DNA of 52,023 nt from the NCBI GenBank assembly GCA_015234465.1, contig JADGNA010000002.1, positions 1-52,023 on the forward strand, written 5' to 3'. This DNA is from Salinibacterium sp. GTDB lineage: Bacteria; Actinomycetota; Actinomycetes; Actinomycetales; Microbacteriaceae. Position 1 is the stretch's first letter. Each line of letters starts with the position of its first letter. Positions 25,301 through 34,432 of the stretch are shown here, one piece after another. Position numbers and translations under genes: made by a program. Under the pieces are notes generated by a model. That model was not told the DNA's origin, made no database searches, and worked only from the letters and a program-made list of their open reading frames with translations.

Positions 25301-28256
25301 CGCCGACGAGGTCGTCACGCGGCCCGGTGGCTCGGTCTCGGTGCAGGTGCTCGCGAACGACATCGACCCGGATGGCGGCACCCTCACGATCACCTCCGTG
25401 CTGCCGAACACCCCCGAGATCAGCGCGGAGATCGACGGCGAGATCGTCGTGATCGATGTGCCGGAGGAGCCGGGACAGTACGGCCTGGTCTACGAGGTCG
25501 AGAACGGCTTTGGCGGCACGAGCTCGGCGTTCATCACGGTCACGGTCGATCCGGAGGCGTCGCTCGCATACCCGATCGCGAACGACACGGTGCTGACGCT
25601 CTCAGACATCCTCGAGCGGGAGACCGTCACGGTGGATGTGCTGCAGAACGTCTTCTTCGCCGACGGCCCATCCAACACCCTGACCGTGCGCCTGCTCGAG
25701 CGCTTCAGCGAGAACGCGGTCGTGACCGACGACGGCGACGTGACGGTCACGATCACGGAGCGGCGACAGATCATCCCCTTCTCGGTCGTGCACCCCGACG
25801 ATCCCGAGGTCACCTCCTACGCCTTCATCAGGGTGCCGGGCCTCGACGACGCCCTCCCGCAGCTCGACCGCAGGGCGAAGCCGCTCACGGTTGCGAGCGA
25901 GTCCCGCCTGGTGATCGACATCAATGACCACGTCATCGCGGTCGGCGGCAAGAGCGTGCGCCTCACCGACCGCACGACCGTGCGGGCCACCAACTCGAAC
26001 GGCGATCCCCTCGTGGTCGACGACGACACCCTCGCGTTCACCTCGGCCGACAAGTACTTCGGGCCCGCCTCGATCTCCTTCGAGGTCACCGACGGGGCGA
26101 CCGCGAACGCCGCGGGGGCGCGCACCGCGACGCTCGTGCTGCCGATCCGGGTGACCCCGCGCGAGAACCAGCCTCCCGTCTTCGCGGGCGGCGCGATCGA
26201 GTTCGAGCCGGCCGAGGAGAGGTCGCTCGACCTCCTGCGGCTCACGAACTACCCGCACCCCGACGACATCGACGAGCTCGCCTACCGCGTGCTGGAGCCA
26301 CTCCCGCGCGACTTCAGCTACACCCTCACGGGCAGCACGCTCACGCTGCGTGCGGATCCTGCCGCCGTGAGGGGCAGCGAGACGGCGATCACGCTCGGCG
26401 TGCGCGATGAGCTGAGCGAGGGCCAGGCGGGCACGATCACCCTGCGCGTCGTGGCCTCGACCCGGCCACTCGCGCGGCCGGCACCGGACAGGGCCGTGAC
26501 GCCGCGTGGTGAGACGACGACGATCGACGTGCTCGCGAACGATGCCGCGGCGAACCCCTTCCCGGGCCAGCCCCTCTCGGTCGTCGCGATCCGGGGCCTC
26601 GACGGCGGAACGCTTCCGGAGGGAGTCTCGGTCGTGCCTAGCGCGGACCGCAGCCGCCTCACGGTCTCGGTGTCGGAGTCGGCAGCCCCGACCGACACGC
26701 AACTGCAGTACCAGGTCGCGGATGCCACAGGTGATCCGAGCCGGTACATGTGGGGCACGGTCACGATCTCGGTGCAGGATGTGCCGGATACGCCGGCGGC
26801 CCCGAGCCGCGCAGGCGGGCACACCAACGGCGCGCTGACGCTGCGCATCACCCCGCCCGCCTTCAACAACTCGCCCATCACGTCCTTCGAGGTCGTCAGC
26901 GACAGCAACGGCGGCTATCGCAAGAACTGTGGCCTCGAGCAGCTGTGCACGCTGAGCGACCTGCGGGTCGGTGTCTCCTACGAGTTCCGGGTCATCGCGA
27001 CGAACTCGCTCGGTGCCTCCGAGGCGAGTCCCGCGAGCGTGCCCCTGCGGGTTGACTACCTGCCGGCGGCACCGACGGATGTCACGGCGCGCGCGAGCGG
27101 CGGCGCGGAGGGTGAGCTCACGATCTCCTGGTCGCGCGTACCAGACCCCTCGCCCGGCACTCCCGTCTCCGGCTACACCGTGCGCATCTCGGGGCCGGGC
27201 GTCGGCCAGACCGACATCGCGACGACATCCACGAGCCTCACGACCACGGTCGGCGGGCTCGTGCAGGCGGGACAGGCCTACCAGGTCGTCGTCTTCGCCC
27301 GGAACGGCGCCCAGGCGACGACGGAGGAGTGGAACCACTCCTCGCCCGTCGCCGTGACGGCCGTCGGGGCACCGCCCGCCGTGCCCGTCGCGGCACGGCT
27401 CACCGGCACGGAGGGACACATCGCCGTGACCTGGGCGGGCGCCGGCTGGAACGGGGCTCGCGCCGGCACCTATCACGTCGCGCGCTTCAGCGGCGGCAAT
27501 GCGCCGCCCGCGGCATGCACGCCCGGCTCCTACCCGGGACGCGTCGCGGCGGATGTCGCGAGCGGATGGATCGACACGAGCGCGATCGACGGCGTCCAGT
27601 ACACCTATGCCGTCTACTCCGACAACGGGCTTTTCTGCACCGTGAGTGTCTCGGGTGCCGTCGAGAGCAAGCGAGAGCCGGGACAGGCCTCCGTCGACCT
27701 CGTGATCGAGCACTCGACGGGCGGATACCACGACGTGCGCGTGCGCAGCCTCTCGGCACTTCGTCCTGCCGCCCGCTACGAGGTCATGATCGGCGGCAAC
27801 GGCGCCTGGCGCCCCGTCGCCCGCGGCGACTTCGTGACCTCGCCCGCCCTCTCCACCGTCTACGGACAGCCCGTCACGGTGCAGGTGAGGGCCTGCAGGG
27901 ATGACAGCGCAGACCTGTGTGGTGCGGCATCCGCCCCCCAGCAGCTGACGCCCGTTGCCACGCGAGCGAGCGTGCTCAGCTGTATCGCGGGCGAAGCCTT
28001 CACGCCCAACCCGCCGGCCAACGTGGCGGGCTTCGGCGCGCCGAGCTACCGTGTGCAGTTCCGCACGCCGGGAGGCATCTGGTTGGGGGCATGGCAGGCC
28101 TGGACACCCGAGATGGTCGTGCCCGAGAACTCGACGGCACTGCGCATCAAGGCGACGGTCGGCGGGTACCAGGACCCAGAATATGGGGAGACCGAGTGCG
28201 AGGTTCCGCCCCCGCCACCGCCCCCCGTGACCGAGCCCGGAGACAGCGAAGAATGA
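22371..28256 (+). CDS. Giant membrane-anchored surface protein with beta-propeller, Ig/cadherin-like and FN3 domains
   Basis: Predicted 1,961 residues. A short tail and one helix (ITVASIVVIAAILAGVAFVS, near 13-33) anchor it. Residues ~40-375 have short repeated beta strands like a propeller. From ~400 to ~1470 come about nine Ig/cadherin-like repeats, several with the linker motif VLANDxxPDG or DPDGD (near 416, 518, 797, 899, 992, 1386). From ~1475 to the end are FN3-type domains. It ends in a Pro-rich stretch and acidic tail. No sortase motif or enzymatic site is visible. ATG overlaps the kinase stop. MoxR and DUF58 genes follow, a context seen for proteins needing chaperoned assembly. Exact role unknown. 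Confidence 0.88.
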   Translation: MIRAWLSRNASSAITVASIVVIAAILAGVAFVSQGYTAQRLDLSDGSVWVANGQEQVIGRANTEIRLLNTVVESSGNEIDVVQQGSTVLLVDRANTRLDIVDPAMSEVIDSVALPTEGPQIFLAGDAAVVYAQETGEVWITTAAELGSFDAATEPLLSLGANAAVTVAPGGFLHAYSADTGQLYRVDLATDAIALTSGAETRAIDFEAEGEDVAITAVGDRVAIIDYESRSLWMDGTVVDLSDEVEAGDNVRLQQPGPAAGNLLLATGAGLLQVGFDGSVEALVTDRSATAAAPIVVGGCSFAAWADGLAWRDCNGSAAVELQLAGANAAAARLEFAVNGDRVVLNEPRSGRTWAVQAGGELIDNWSELIEVEENQEQVEQNDLDSPPEFEKTQVPPVATDDLFGARPGRSTVLPVLLNDYDANGDVLVVSEVGAIDESVGQLDLVRDGQQVQLTLSPTAQGSLSFPYTITDGRGGSASATVTVEIRAPGENGPPEQVRQSRSSVAQGGRVTANILGDWVDPDGDVIYLAGASTADPDSVSYKPEGAVVFQEGGAAATLRTVAVSVTDGTARGTGSLSVTVNPAGEVPIIADPFAVRSYAGGEVRVSPLEHVRGGTGTVRLSAVPSRTGATITPNLENGTFRFTSDQVRTFYVEYVVTDGSQTVTGLVRIDVEAPPDANSTPITVPKTVFVKTLSEQTIDVASIDIDPAGGVLMVTSVSTEQAPGVRAQVLEQRSVRISLEAPLDSGPVTVDYRITNGLAEAAGTITVIEIPPAQLQAPVATDDSVTVRVGDTIDIPVLANDIHPDGEPLTLSPELVERASGSGLLFASGDRLRYLAPEQTGDFTAVYAVMGPDGQTSQAQVRIAVREVVEATNGAPTPSTLTARVTAGGTVSIRVPLTGIDPDGDSVQLLGLDSAPEKGAVTNVGTDTIEYEAGGYSAGTDTFTYTVMDSLGAQATGKVRVGISPPLQEARNPIATADEVVTRPGGSVSVQVLANDIDPDGGTLTITSVLPNTPEISAEIDGEIVVIDVPEEPGQYGLVYEVENGFGGTSSAFITVTVDPEASLAYPIANDTVLTLSDILERETVTVDVLQNVFFADGPSNTLTVRLLERFSENAVVTDDGDVTVTITERRQIIPFSVVHPDDPEVTSYAFIRVPGLDDALPQLDRRAKPLTVASESRLVIDINDHVIAVGGKSVRLTDRTTVRATNSNGDPLVVDDDTLAFTSADKYFGPASISFEVTDGATANAAGARTATLVLPIRVTPRENQPPVFAGGAIEFEPAEERSLDLLRLTNYPHPDDIDELAYRVLEPLPRDFSYTLTGSTLTLRADPAAVRGSETAITLGVRDELSEGQAGTITLRVVASTRPLARPAPDRAVTPRGETTTIDVLANDAAANPFPGQPLSVVAIRGLDGGTLPEGVSVVPSADRSRLTVSVSESAAPTDTQLQYQVADATGDPSRYMWGTVTISVQDVPDTPAAPSRAGGHTNGALTLRITPPAFNNSPITSFEVVSDSNGGYRKNCGLEQLCTLSDLRVGVSYEFRVIATNSLGASEASPASVPLRVDYLPAAPTDVTARASGGAEGELTISWSRVPDPSPGTPVSGYTVRISGPGVGQTDIATTSTSLTTTVGGLVQAGQAYQVVVFARNGAQATTEEWNHSSPVAVTAVGAPPAVPVAARLTGTEGHIAVTWAGAGWNGARAGTYHVARFSGGNAPPAACTPGSYPGRVAADVASGWIDTSAIDGVQYTYAVYSDNGLFCTVSVSGAVESKREPGQASVDLVIEHSTGGYHDVRVRSLSALRPAARYEVMIGGNGAWRPVARGDFVTSPALSTVYGQPVTVQVRACRDDSADLCGAASAPQQLTPVATRASVLSCIAGEAFTPNPPANVAGFGAPSYRVQFRTPGGIWLGAWQAWTPEMVVPENSTALRIKATVGGYQDPEYGETECEVPPPPPPPVTEPGDSEE

Positions 28257-28302
28257 CATCGAGTACGGCGCGAGTGACCACGGCACGACGAGAGGCAACA
28301 GC

Positions 28303-29274
28303 ATGACAATGACACCCGAACAGGCCGCCTGGTTCTCCGACATCTTCAACCGGCTCGTCTCCAACGTCGAGCAGGTGCTGCTCGGCAAGACCTTCGTGAT
28401 CAAGCTCTCCTTCACCTCGCTCCTCAGCGAGGGCCACCTCCTGCTCGAGGACTTCCCCGGCACGGGCAAGACCTCCCTCGCCCGCGCGATCGCGCAGAGC
28501 GTGCAGGGCAGCAGCAACCGGGTGCAGTTCACGCCCGACCTCCTCCCCGGTGACATCACGGGCGTGAGCATCTACGACCAGCGCTCGGGCGACTTCGAGT
28601 TCCACCAGGGGCCCATCTTCGCCAACATCGTGTTGGCCGACGAGATCAACCGGGCGAGCCCGAAGACCCAGGCGGCACTCCTTGAGGTCATGGAGGAGGG
28701 GCGCGTCACGGTCGACGGCGTCACGCATCCGGTCGGCGCACCCTTCATGGTCATCGCGACGCAGAACCCCGTTGAGCAGGCCGGCACCTACCGCCTGCCG
28801 GAGGCACAGCTCGACCGCTTCCTCATGAAGACCTCGATCGGCTACCCCGACCACGCCTCGACGCTCCGCATCCTCGAGGGGGCCGGCGTCAAGGCGCACG
28901 ACACGGTCGTGCCCGCGATCGTTCCCGCCGCGACGATCGTCGAGATGGCGGCGCTCGCCCGCACGGTGCACGTCGATCCCTCCGTCAACGACTACGTCTC
29001 TCGACTCGTCGACGCGACCCGCTCGGCCGACGAGGTGCGACTCGGCGCGAGCGTGCGCGGCGCCCTCGCCCTCATCCGCGCCGCGAAGACGCTCGCGGCC
29101 GCCGCGGCGAGGCACTACGTGATCCCCGACGACATCAAGGCGCTCGCCGAGCCCGTGCTCGCGCACCGCCTCGTGCTCGACCCCGAAGCCGAGTTCGACG
29201 GGGTCACCCCCTCGAGCGTCATGAGCCAGATCCTCATGGAGACCTCGCCGCCCAGCGACAGGCAGGCCGTGTGA
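28303..29274 (+). CDS. MoxR family AAA+ ATPase
   Basis: Predicted 323-residue AAA+ protein. Walker A DFPGTGKTSLARA is near residue 48, Walker B VLADEINRASPKTQAALLEVMEEG near 110, sensor ATQNPVEQAGTYRLPEAQLDRF near 148, and a C-terminal lid with VRLGASVRGALALIRAAK. MoxR proteins act as chaperones that help metal insertion or complex assembly and are usually paired with DUF58 or VWA proteins, as here. ATG at 28303 has AGAGG upstream. The stop overlaps the DUF58 gene. Confidence 0.95.
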   Translation: MTMTPEQAAWFSDIFNRLVSNVEQVLLGKTFVIKLSFTSLLSEGHLLLEDFPGTGKTSLARAIAQSVQGSSNRVQFTPDLLPGDITGVSIYDQRSGDFEFHQGPIFANIVLADEINRASPKTQAALLEVMEEGRVTVDGVTHPVGAPFMVIATQNPVEQAGTYRLPEAQLDRFLMKTSIGYPDHASTLRILEGAGVKAHDTVVPAIVPAATIVEMAALARTVHVDPSVNDYVSRLVDATRSADEVRLGASVRGALALIRAAKTLAAAAARHYVIPDDIKALAEPVLAHRLVLDPEAEFDGVTPSSVMSQILMETSPPSDRQAV

Positions 29275-30755
29275 CGCCCGAACGCCGACAGAGCGACGAA
29301 CCGCGGCCAGCGACGCGTCCCGGCGCCCTCAAGCCGGGGGCCTCGCGCACCGCGCTGACGCGGAGTGCCGCGCGCGCAAGGACGCGCACGAGTGTCACGA
29401 GCGCGACGCGGCGCCCAGAGGGGCTCGGCACGACCGCTACCACCGTGACCAACACCCGGTCGCGACTCGTCGGCAACCGCGACGGCATCCTCGCCGACCT
29501 CATCGTCGTGGTCGTGCGTGCCCTCAGGGGCGTGAGCGGATGGATCGGCGCGATCGCCGCGCGGGTGGGCGCCGTCGTGACGCCACTCGGGTGGAGCCTC
29601 GCGATCGTGACGGTCGCGGCCTTCGTCTTCGGCTACGTGCTCCGTTGGCCCGAACTCCTCGCGGTTGCCTACAGCTCGCTCGTGCTGGTTCTGATCGCCA
29701 TCATCTACCTCGTCGGCCGCAATGCCTTCACGATCGAGCTCTCGATCCCGCACAGCCGCGTCGTGGTCGGCGATCCCGCATCCGCGCGCCTCACGATCGA
29801 CAATCCGAGTCGTCGCCGCGCCTTCGGCGTCAAGGCGGAGGTGCCGATCGGCCCCGGGCTCGCCGAGTTCGCCCTCCCCGGCCTGTCATCGGGTGAGCGC
29901 TTCGAGCACGAGTTCGCGATCCCCACCGCCCGCCGCGGGAGGCTTCCCGTCGGCCCCGTGCGGACCGTGCGCGCAGACCCCATCGGCCTCGTGCGTCGCG
30001 AGATCTCGTGGACCGACGTGCACGAGCTCTATGTGCATCCGCGCACGACCGCGATCCCCAGCACGAGCACGGGCATGATCCGCGACCTGGAGGGCAACCC
30101 CACGCGGGATGTCACGAGCAGCGACGTCTCCTTCCACGCGCTTCGCGAGTACGCGCCGGGGGATGAGCGACGGTACATCCACTGGAAGAGCACGGCCAAG
30201 ACCGGCACGCACATGGTGCGACAGTTCGAGGAGACCCGTCGAAGCCACCTCGTCATCGCCCTCAGCCTCGCGGAGCGCGACTACGCCAACGATGAGGAAT
30301 TCGAGATGGCCGTGAGTGTCGCCGGTTCGCTCGGCATCCGTGCCATCCGTGACGTGCGCAACATCTCGGTCGTCGTCGGCGCGACGACCCCGGAGTTCGC
30401 CAAGCAGAAGGTCTTCGCGGTGCGCTCGCTCAGCACACTCAACCCGGGGCGCCTGCTCGATGACCTCGCCCTCGTCGAGCGGGATGCGGCATCCCTCGGC
30501 CTTGTCGACATCGCGCGCGTCACCGCCGACCAGGTCGCGGGCGTGTCGGTCGCATTCCTGATCTGCGGTTCCGTGCCCACGCCGGGCGAACTCCGCACGG
30601 CGTCGACGCGGTTCCCTCCCGGCGTCGAGGTCGTGGCGATCGTCTGTGACCCCGAGACCGTCCCCGGGCTCCGGCGAGTGCCGGGGCTCAGCGTGCTGAC
30701 GATCGGATACCTGGAAGACCTCAAGCGCAGCCTTGCGAGGTCGGCGGCAGCATGA
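29271..30755 (+). CDS. DUF58 domain membrane protein
   Basis: Predicted 494 residues. The first ~75 are Arg/Thr/Ser-rich, positively charged and disordered, longer than in most DUF58 proteins. Two helices follow (near 100-146: GWSLAIVTVAAFVFGYVL and LLAVAYSSLVLVLIAIIYLV). The DUF58 core has SFHALREYAPGDERRYIHWKSTAKTG near residue 285, its hallmark, and ends in a VWA-like region. It is the expected partner of the upstream MoxR ATPase (GTGA overlap) and of the downstream transglutaminase-like protein (ATGA overlap). Biochemical role of DUF58 is not settled; cell-envelope assembly is the usual inference. Confidence 0.92.
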   Translation: MTPERRQSDEPRPATRPGALKPGASRTALTRSAARARTRTSVTSATRRPEGLGTTATTVTNTRSRLVGNRDGILADLIVVVVRALRGVSGWIGAIAARVGAVVTPLGWSLAIVTVAAFVFGYVLRWPELLAVAYSSLVLVLIAIIYLVGRNAFTIELSIPHSRVVVGDPASARLTIDNPSRRRAFGVKAEVPIGPGLAEFALPGLSSGERFEHEFAIPTARRGRLPVGPVRTVRADPIGLVRREISWTDVHELYVHPRTTAIPSTSTGMIRDLEGNPTRDVTSSDVSFHALREYAPGDERRYIHWKSTAKTGTHMVRQFEETRRSHLVIALSLAERDYANDEEFEMAVSVAGSLGIRAIRDVRNISVVVGATTPEFAKQKVFAVRSLSTLNPGRLLDDLALVERDAASLGLVDIARVTADQVAGVSVAFLICGSVPTPGELRTASTRFPPGVEVVAIVCDPETVPGLRRVPGLSVLTIGYLEDLKRSLARSAAA

Positions 30756-33061
30756 TGCAGCGCGGCCAGAACTCGAGCAGCTTCGTCGCGACGTCGACGA
30801 CCTTCGTGATCCTCGCGACGGTCATCGCCGGGGCGGCATTCTGGCCGATCTACCAGCACCAGCAGTTCCTCATCATGGCGGCGGTCACGATCCTCGCCGC
30901 GAGTGGCATCGCCCTCCTCGGGGCGCGATTCCGGTGGCCCGGCCCCGTGCTCGTCGTGGCGACCGTGCTCGCATACCTTCTCCTGGGAGTGCCCCTCGCG
31001 ATTCCCTCGAGTGCGCTCTTCGGCGTCCTGCCGACAGGGGAGGGGCTGCTTGAGCTCCTGAGGGCCGCGGCACTCGGCTGGCGGCAGATCCTGACGATCG
31101 CCCTGCCCGTCGGGGCATACCAGTCGCTCCTCGTGCCGGTCTTCCTCATCCTCCTCGTCGCGGTCGTCATCGCGGTGACGGTCGCCATCAGGTTCGAATG
31201 GGGAGAGTTCGCCGCGCTCGCGCCGACCTTCGTGCTCGTGCTCGGCCTCGCCTTCGGCCCGCGGGATGCTCCGGCAGCGGTCGCCCTCACGCTCCTCTAC
31301 CTCGTCGTCGTGCTCGGCTGGCTGAGCTGGCGGCGATGGCACCGGCGCCGCGAGGGCATCCGCGCGCTCCCCTCCTCGACGAGGCGTGGGAGCGGCTCGC
31401 TCGAGACCCTCGCGGCACTGCGCACCGCGGCATCCGCCATCGTCATCTCCGCGCTCGCCGTCACGATCGGCGGCACCTCGGCCGCCGTCTCCTCGCCCGA
31501 GGGGGAGCGCGCCGTGTTCCGCGACATCGTCGAGCAGCCCTTCGACCCGCGGGCACACGCGAGCCCGCTCAGCGCGCTCCGCAAGTACCACCAGCCGGCG
31601 CTCGCCGACTCGGCCATGTTCTCCGTCACGAACCTGCCGGAGGGGGCGCGCATCCGCTTGGCGACCCTCGACACCTACGACGGCGTCGTCTTCAGCGTCG
31701 GAAGCGACGCCGTGACGAGCGAGTCGGGCTCCTTCACACGGCTCCCGACGGCGATCCCACGAGACGCCTCGGCGGGTGAGGCGGCGAGCGTCGACGTGCA
31801 GGTCAGTGGGTATCGGGGCATCTGGGTGCCCACCGTCGGCCTGCTCACCTCGATCGAGTTCGGCGGCAGCAACGCGGCCGAGCTGCGCGACTCCTTCTTC
31901 TTCAACGAGACGGGACGCTCCGGGGTCGTGCTCGAGGGGCTGGATGCCGGCGACCGCTACCAACTTGATCTCCGGCTGCCGAGCGAGCCCGATGACCTGA
32001 GCCGCCTCACGCCCGGCACGGCGGCCGTGCCCGAGGCGGCCGTCGTGCCGGAGGAGCTGACGGTCGTGCTCGACGACTGGGTGCGCGACGCAGAGTCGGC
32101 CGGCGCGCGGCTCGACGCCATGCTCGACGCCCTCGCGGCGGAGGGCTACGTGAGCCACGGCGTCGCCGACGATGAGCCGTTCAGCAGGTCTGGTCACGGC
32201 GTTGACCGCATCCAGGAGCTGCTGACGGAGCCGCGCATGATCGGCGACGAGGAGCAGTACTCCGTCGCGGCCGCGCTCATGGCCCGCGCGATCGGCTTCC
32301 CCTCGCGGGTGGTCTTCGGCTTCGCCCCCGAGAGCGGCGGTGAGGACGCCACGATCGTGCTGGGCTCGGATGTCTCGGCCTGGATCGAGGTCGACACCGC
32401 CCAGTACGGCTGGGTCGCGATCGATCCGACGCCGCCCGTGCGCGAGATCCCGGACGAGGAGCCCGAGGAGCCCGCCGTCGTCGCGCGACCGCAGAGCCCC
32501 GTGCCGCCGCCCGCCGTCGAACCGGACCCGCGCCGCGACCAGGTGCCCCTCGAGGCGAGCCCCGATGACGACCCGGCCGAGGACCCCCTCATGGCCGTCC
32601 TCCTCGCCGCGCTCAAGGTGCTCGCATGGGTCGCCGGCATCCTGCTCGTGCTGCTCTCCCCGTTCCTCGCCGTCCTCATGGCGAAGGCGCGCCGCCGGTA
32701 CCTTCGCCACCGGGCCGCATCCGCCGCGGCACGAGTCAGCGGCGGATGGCGCGAGTTCGCGGACATCGTCGTCGACTACGGCTATGCCGTGCCGAAGGCG
32801 GCGACCCGCAGCGAGGTGGCCGAGGTCGTCGGTGGAGTGCAGCCGCTCGTGCTGGCATCCGTCGCCGACCGTGCCGTGTTCGCGCCCGAGCGCGTGGATG
32901 ACGACGAGGCAAGGCAGGTGTGGCTCGCGGTCCGCGACCTCGAGGAGGGCATCGCCTCGTCCCGCACCCGATGGGAGCGGCTCAAGGCGACCGTCTCGCT
33001 CCGATCGCTCGCTGGCTATAGTCTCAAGGAGTTGTTTTCCCGAGAGAGACGCCTCACATGA
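30752..33061 (+). CDS. Transglutaminase-fold membrane protein, likely catalytically inactive
   Basis: Predicted 769 residues. About six N-terminal helices (residues 10-195), an extracellular domain to ~600, one more helix (LAWVAGILLVLLSPFLAVLM) and a cytoplasmic C-terminus of ~130 residues. The core aligns with transglutaminase-like proteins: GDEEQYSVAAALMARAIGFPSRVVFGF, then DVSAWIEV, then GWVAIDPTPP. In active members the first motif is GxCEQ and the second HAW; here those positions are Glu500 and Ser542, leaving only Asp558 of the triad. It probably works as a structural or peptide-binding scaffold with the MoxR/DUF58 pair. Start ATG overlaps DUF58; stop overlaps the FHA gene. Confidence 0.88.
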   Translation: MMQRGQNSSSFVATSTTFVILATVIAGAAFWPIYQHQQFLIMAAVTILAASGIALLGARFRWPGPVLVVATVLAYLLLGVPLAIPSSALFGVLPTGEGLLELLRAAALGWRQILTIALPVGAYQSLLVPVFLILLVAVVIAVTVAIRFEWGEFAALAPTFVLVLGLAFGPRDAPAAVALTLLYLVVVLGWLSWRRWHRRREGIRALPSSTRRGSGSLETLAALRTAASAIVISALAVTIGGTSAAVSSPEGERAVFRDIVEQPFDPRAHASPLSALRKYHQPALADSAMFSVTNLPEGARIRLATLDTYDGVVFSVGSDAVTSESGSFTRLPTAIPRDASAGEAASVDVQVSGYRGIWVPTVGLLTSIEFGGSNAAELRDSFFFNETGRSGVVLEGLDAGDRYQLDLRLPSEPDDLSRLTPGTAAVPEAAVVPEELTVVLDDWVRDAESAGARLDAMLDALAAEGYVSHGVADDEPFSRSGHGVDRIQELLTEPRMIGDEEQYSVAAALMARAIGFPSRVVFGFAPESGGEDATIVLGSDVSAWIEVDTAQYGWVAIDPTPPVREIPDEEPEEPAVVARPQSPVPPPAVEPDPRRDQVPLEASPDDDPAEDPLMAVLLAALKVLAWVAGILLVLLSPFLAVLMAKARRRYLRHRAASAAARVSGGWREFADIVVDYGYAVPKAATRSEVAEVVGGVQPLVLASVADRAVFAPERVDDDEARQVWLAVRDLEEGIASSRTRWERLKATVSLRSLAGYSLKELFSRERRLT

Positions 33062-34341
33062 CGTGCAATCACTGCGGCACCGCGCTGCCGCGCGGGGCGA
33101 TCTTCTGTGGCGAATGCGGCCGCCGTGTCAGCGCCCCCGCTGACACGATCGCGCCCCCGCCGCTCGCCGAGGAATCGGGGCCGGCGCCCGCCGTGCAGGC
33201 AGCAGCGCCCACTGGCGAGGACGGCCTCGTGCCGCCGCCGCCCACGCCCCAGCGCGACGCCGCATCCGCGAGCCGGGGATGGTCCCTTTCTGCCGAGGCC
33301 GAAGCGGCCGTCGATGCCGCATCGGCGGCTGCGGATGCCGCGACCGAGGCGGCACCCGACGAGGAGACGGGCGATGCCCGCCCCGGGCCGAAGCCCGCCG
33401 TTCCTGCTCCCGCGCCCGTCATGAGGAACCCGCTCACGTGTCAGCAGTGCGGCAGCCAGATGGGCCCCGGCGACATCTTCTGCGGGGAGTGCGGCTCGGT
33501 CTCGAAGTCCGTGACCGCCGCCTTCACGGGAGTCATCGACACGCGTCGCGCCGAGCCGGCGCCCGCTGCCCCGAGCGCGCCACCCAGCACGTCACCCGAA
33601 CTCGTGGCCCCTGGCGCTGCAGCCGCCGCGACCCCGCTCCCCACCATGCCGGTCTTCGTGCAGTCACCGCCCGGTGCCTCGCCAGAGCGGGTGGAGGATG
33701 CCGTGCCGTCGCCGCCTGGGCCGTCGTCGCCCGTGCCGTCGTCGCCTGTGCCGTCGTCGCCTGTGGAGGAGAGCTCGGCTCCCACGAGTGACGCGGATGC
33801 GGAACGCCCTTCGGCCCAGCCCGACGCGGAGGAGAGGCCGGTGGCTCCGGCTGTCCCGCCGCCCGTCGAGGAGCCGGCCCCGATCGTCTCGACCCCGCCT
33901 GTTGCTCCTCCGCTTGTGAGCCCCGCGGCATCACGGCGACCGGCAGCTCCCGTTGTCCCGTCCCACGCGGACGATGAGGACGTCGAGGCGACCCGAATCG
34001 TGCACCGCCGCGGCGGGGAGCGATTCGTGCTGCAGTTCAGCACGGGCGAGAGCGTGACCGTCTACGGCACCGGCCTCGTGGGTCGCAATCCGCGCCCCGA
34101 GCCGGGGGAGTTCTTCGACCAGCTCGTCCGCGTGCTCGACACGGGGCGCTCGGTGTCGAAGACGCATCTCGAGTTCGGCCAGGAGGCGGGGGTCTTCTGG
34201 ATCAAGGACCGCTTCTCGGGCAACGGCACCGTGCTCAAGGAACCGGATGCCGAGCCGCGGCGCTGCGAGGCGGACAAGCGCTACCGGGTCGTGCGCGGCA
34301 GCCGCGTCGAGATCGGCGAGCAGTTCTTCGTCGTGAGCTGA
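33058..34341 (+). CDS. Zinc-ribbon and FHA domain protein
   Basis: Predicted 427 residues, cytoplasmic. Two four-Cys zinc ribbons: CNHCGTALPRGAIFCGEC at residues 3-20 and CQQCGSQMGPGDIFCGEC near 127. Between and after them lie Pro/Ala/Ser-rich linkers, with three PSSPV repeats near 222-236. The FHA domain is at the C-terminus (residues ~325-427): VTVYGTGLVGRNP, RSVSKTHLEFG, DRFSGNGTVL, VEIGEQFFVV. ATRIVHRRGG just before it resembles a phospho-acceptor TxR motif. It starts inside the transglutaminase stop (ATGA). Likely a phosphothreonine-dependent adaptor between the kinase and the membrane complex. Confidence 0.9.
   Translation: MTCNHCGTALPRGAIFCGECGRRVSAPADTIAPPPLAEESGPAPAVQAAAPTGEDGLVPPPPTPQRDAASASRGWSLSAEAEAAVDAASAAADAATEAAPDEETGDARPGPKPAVPAPAPVMRNPLTCQQCGSQMGPGDIFCGECGSVSKSVTAAFTGVIDTRRAEPAPAAPSAPPSTSPELVAPGAAAAATPLPTMPVFVQSPPGASPERVEDAVPSPPGPSSPVPSSPVPSSPVEESSAPTSDADAERPSAQPDAEERPVAPAVPPPVEEPAPIVSTPPVAPPLVSPAASRRPAAPVVPSHADDEDVEATRIVHRRGGERFVLQFSTGESVTVYGTGLVGRNPRPEPGEFFDQLVRVLDTGRSVSKTHLEFGQEAGVFWIKDRFSGNGTVLKEPDAEPRRCEADKRYRVVRGSRVEIGEQFFVVS
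33721..33765 (+). repeat. 15-bp tandem repeat inside the zinc-ribbon/FHA gene
   Basis: Three in-frame copies of CCGTCGTCGCC(C/T)GTG, preceded by one diverged copy at 33706-33720. They encode PSSPV repeats in a disordered linker and could change copy number by slippage without breaking the frame. Confidence 0.85.
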
Positions 34342-34432
34342 TCCGCTCCTCCACCACGCGCATCCGCGGCTCCGCTCCACGAGCGGCTCCGAGCGGGTGC
34401 TCGATCATTGACGCGACTGCTGTGCTCGTGGG

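Noticed and set aside
25602-28571. 989-residue minus-strand open frame opposite the giant surface protein
   Set aside because: Arg/Asp/His-rich mirror of a coding strand with Ig/FN3 motifs; no start signal or domain.
30281-32710. 809-residue minus-strand open frame opposite DUF58 and the transglutaminase-like gene
   Set aside because: Same composition artefact; overlaps two genes with convincing motifs and coupling.
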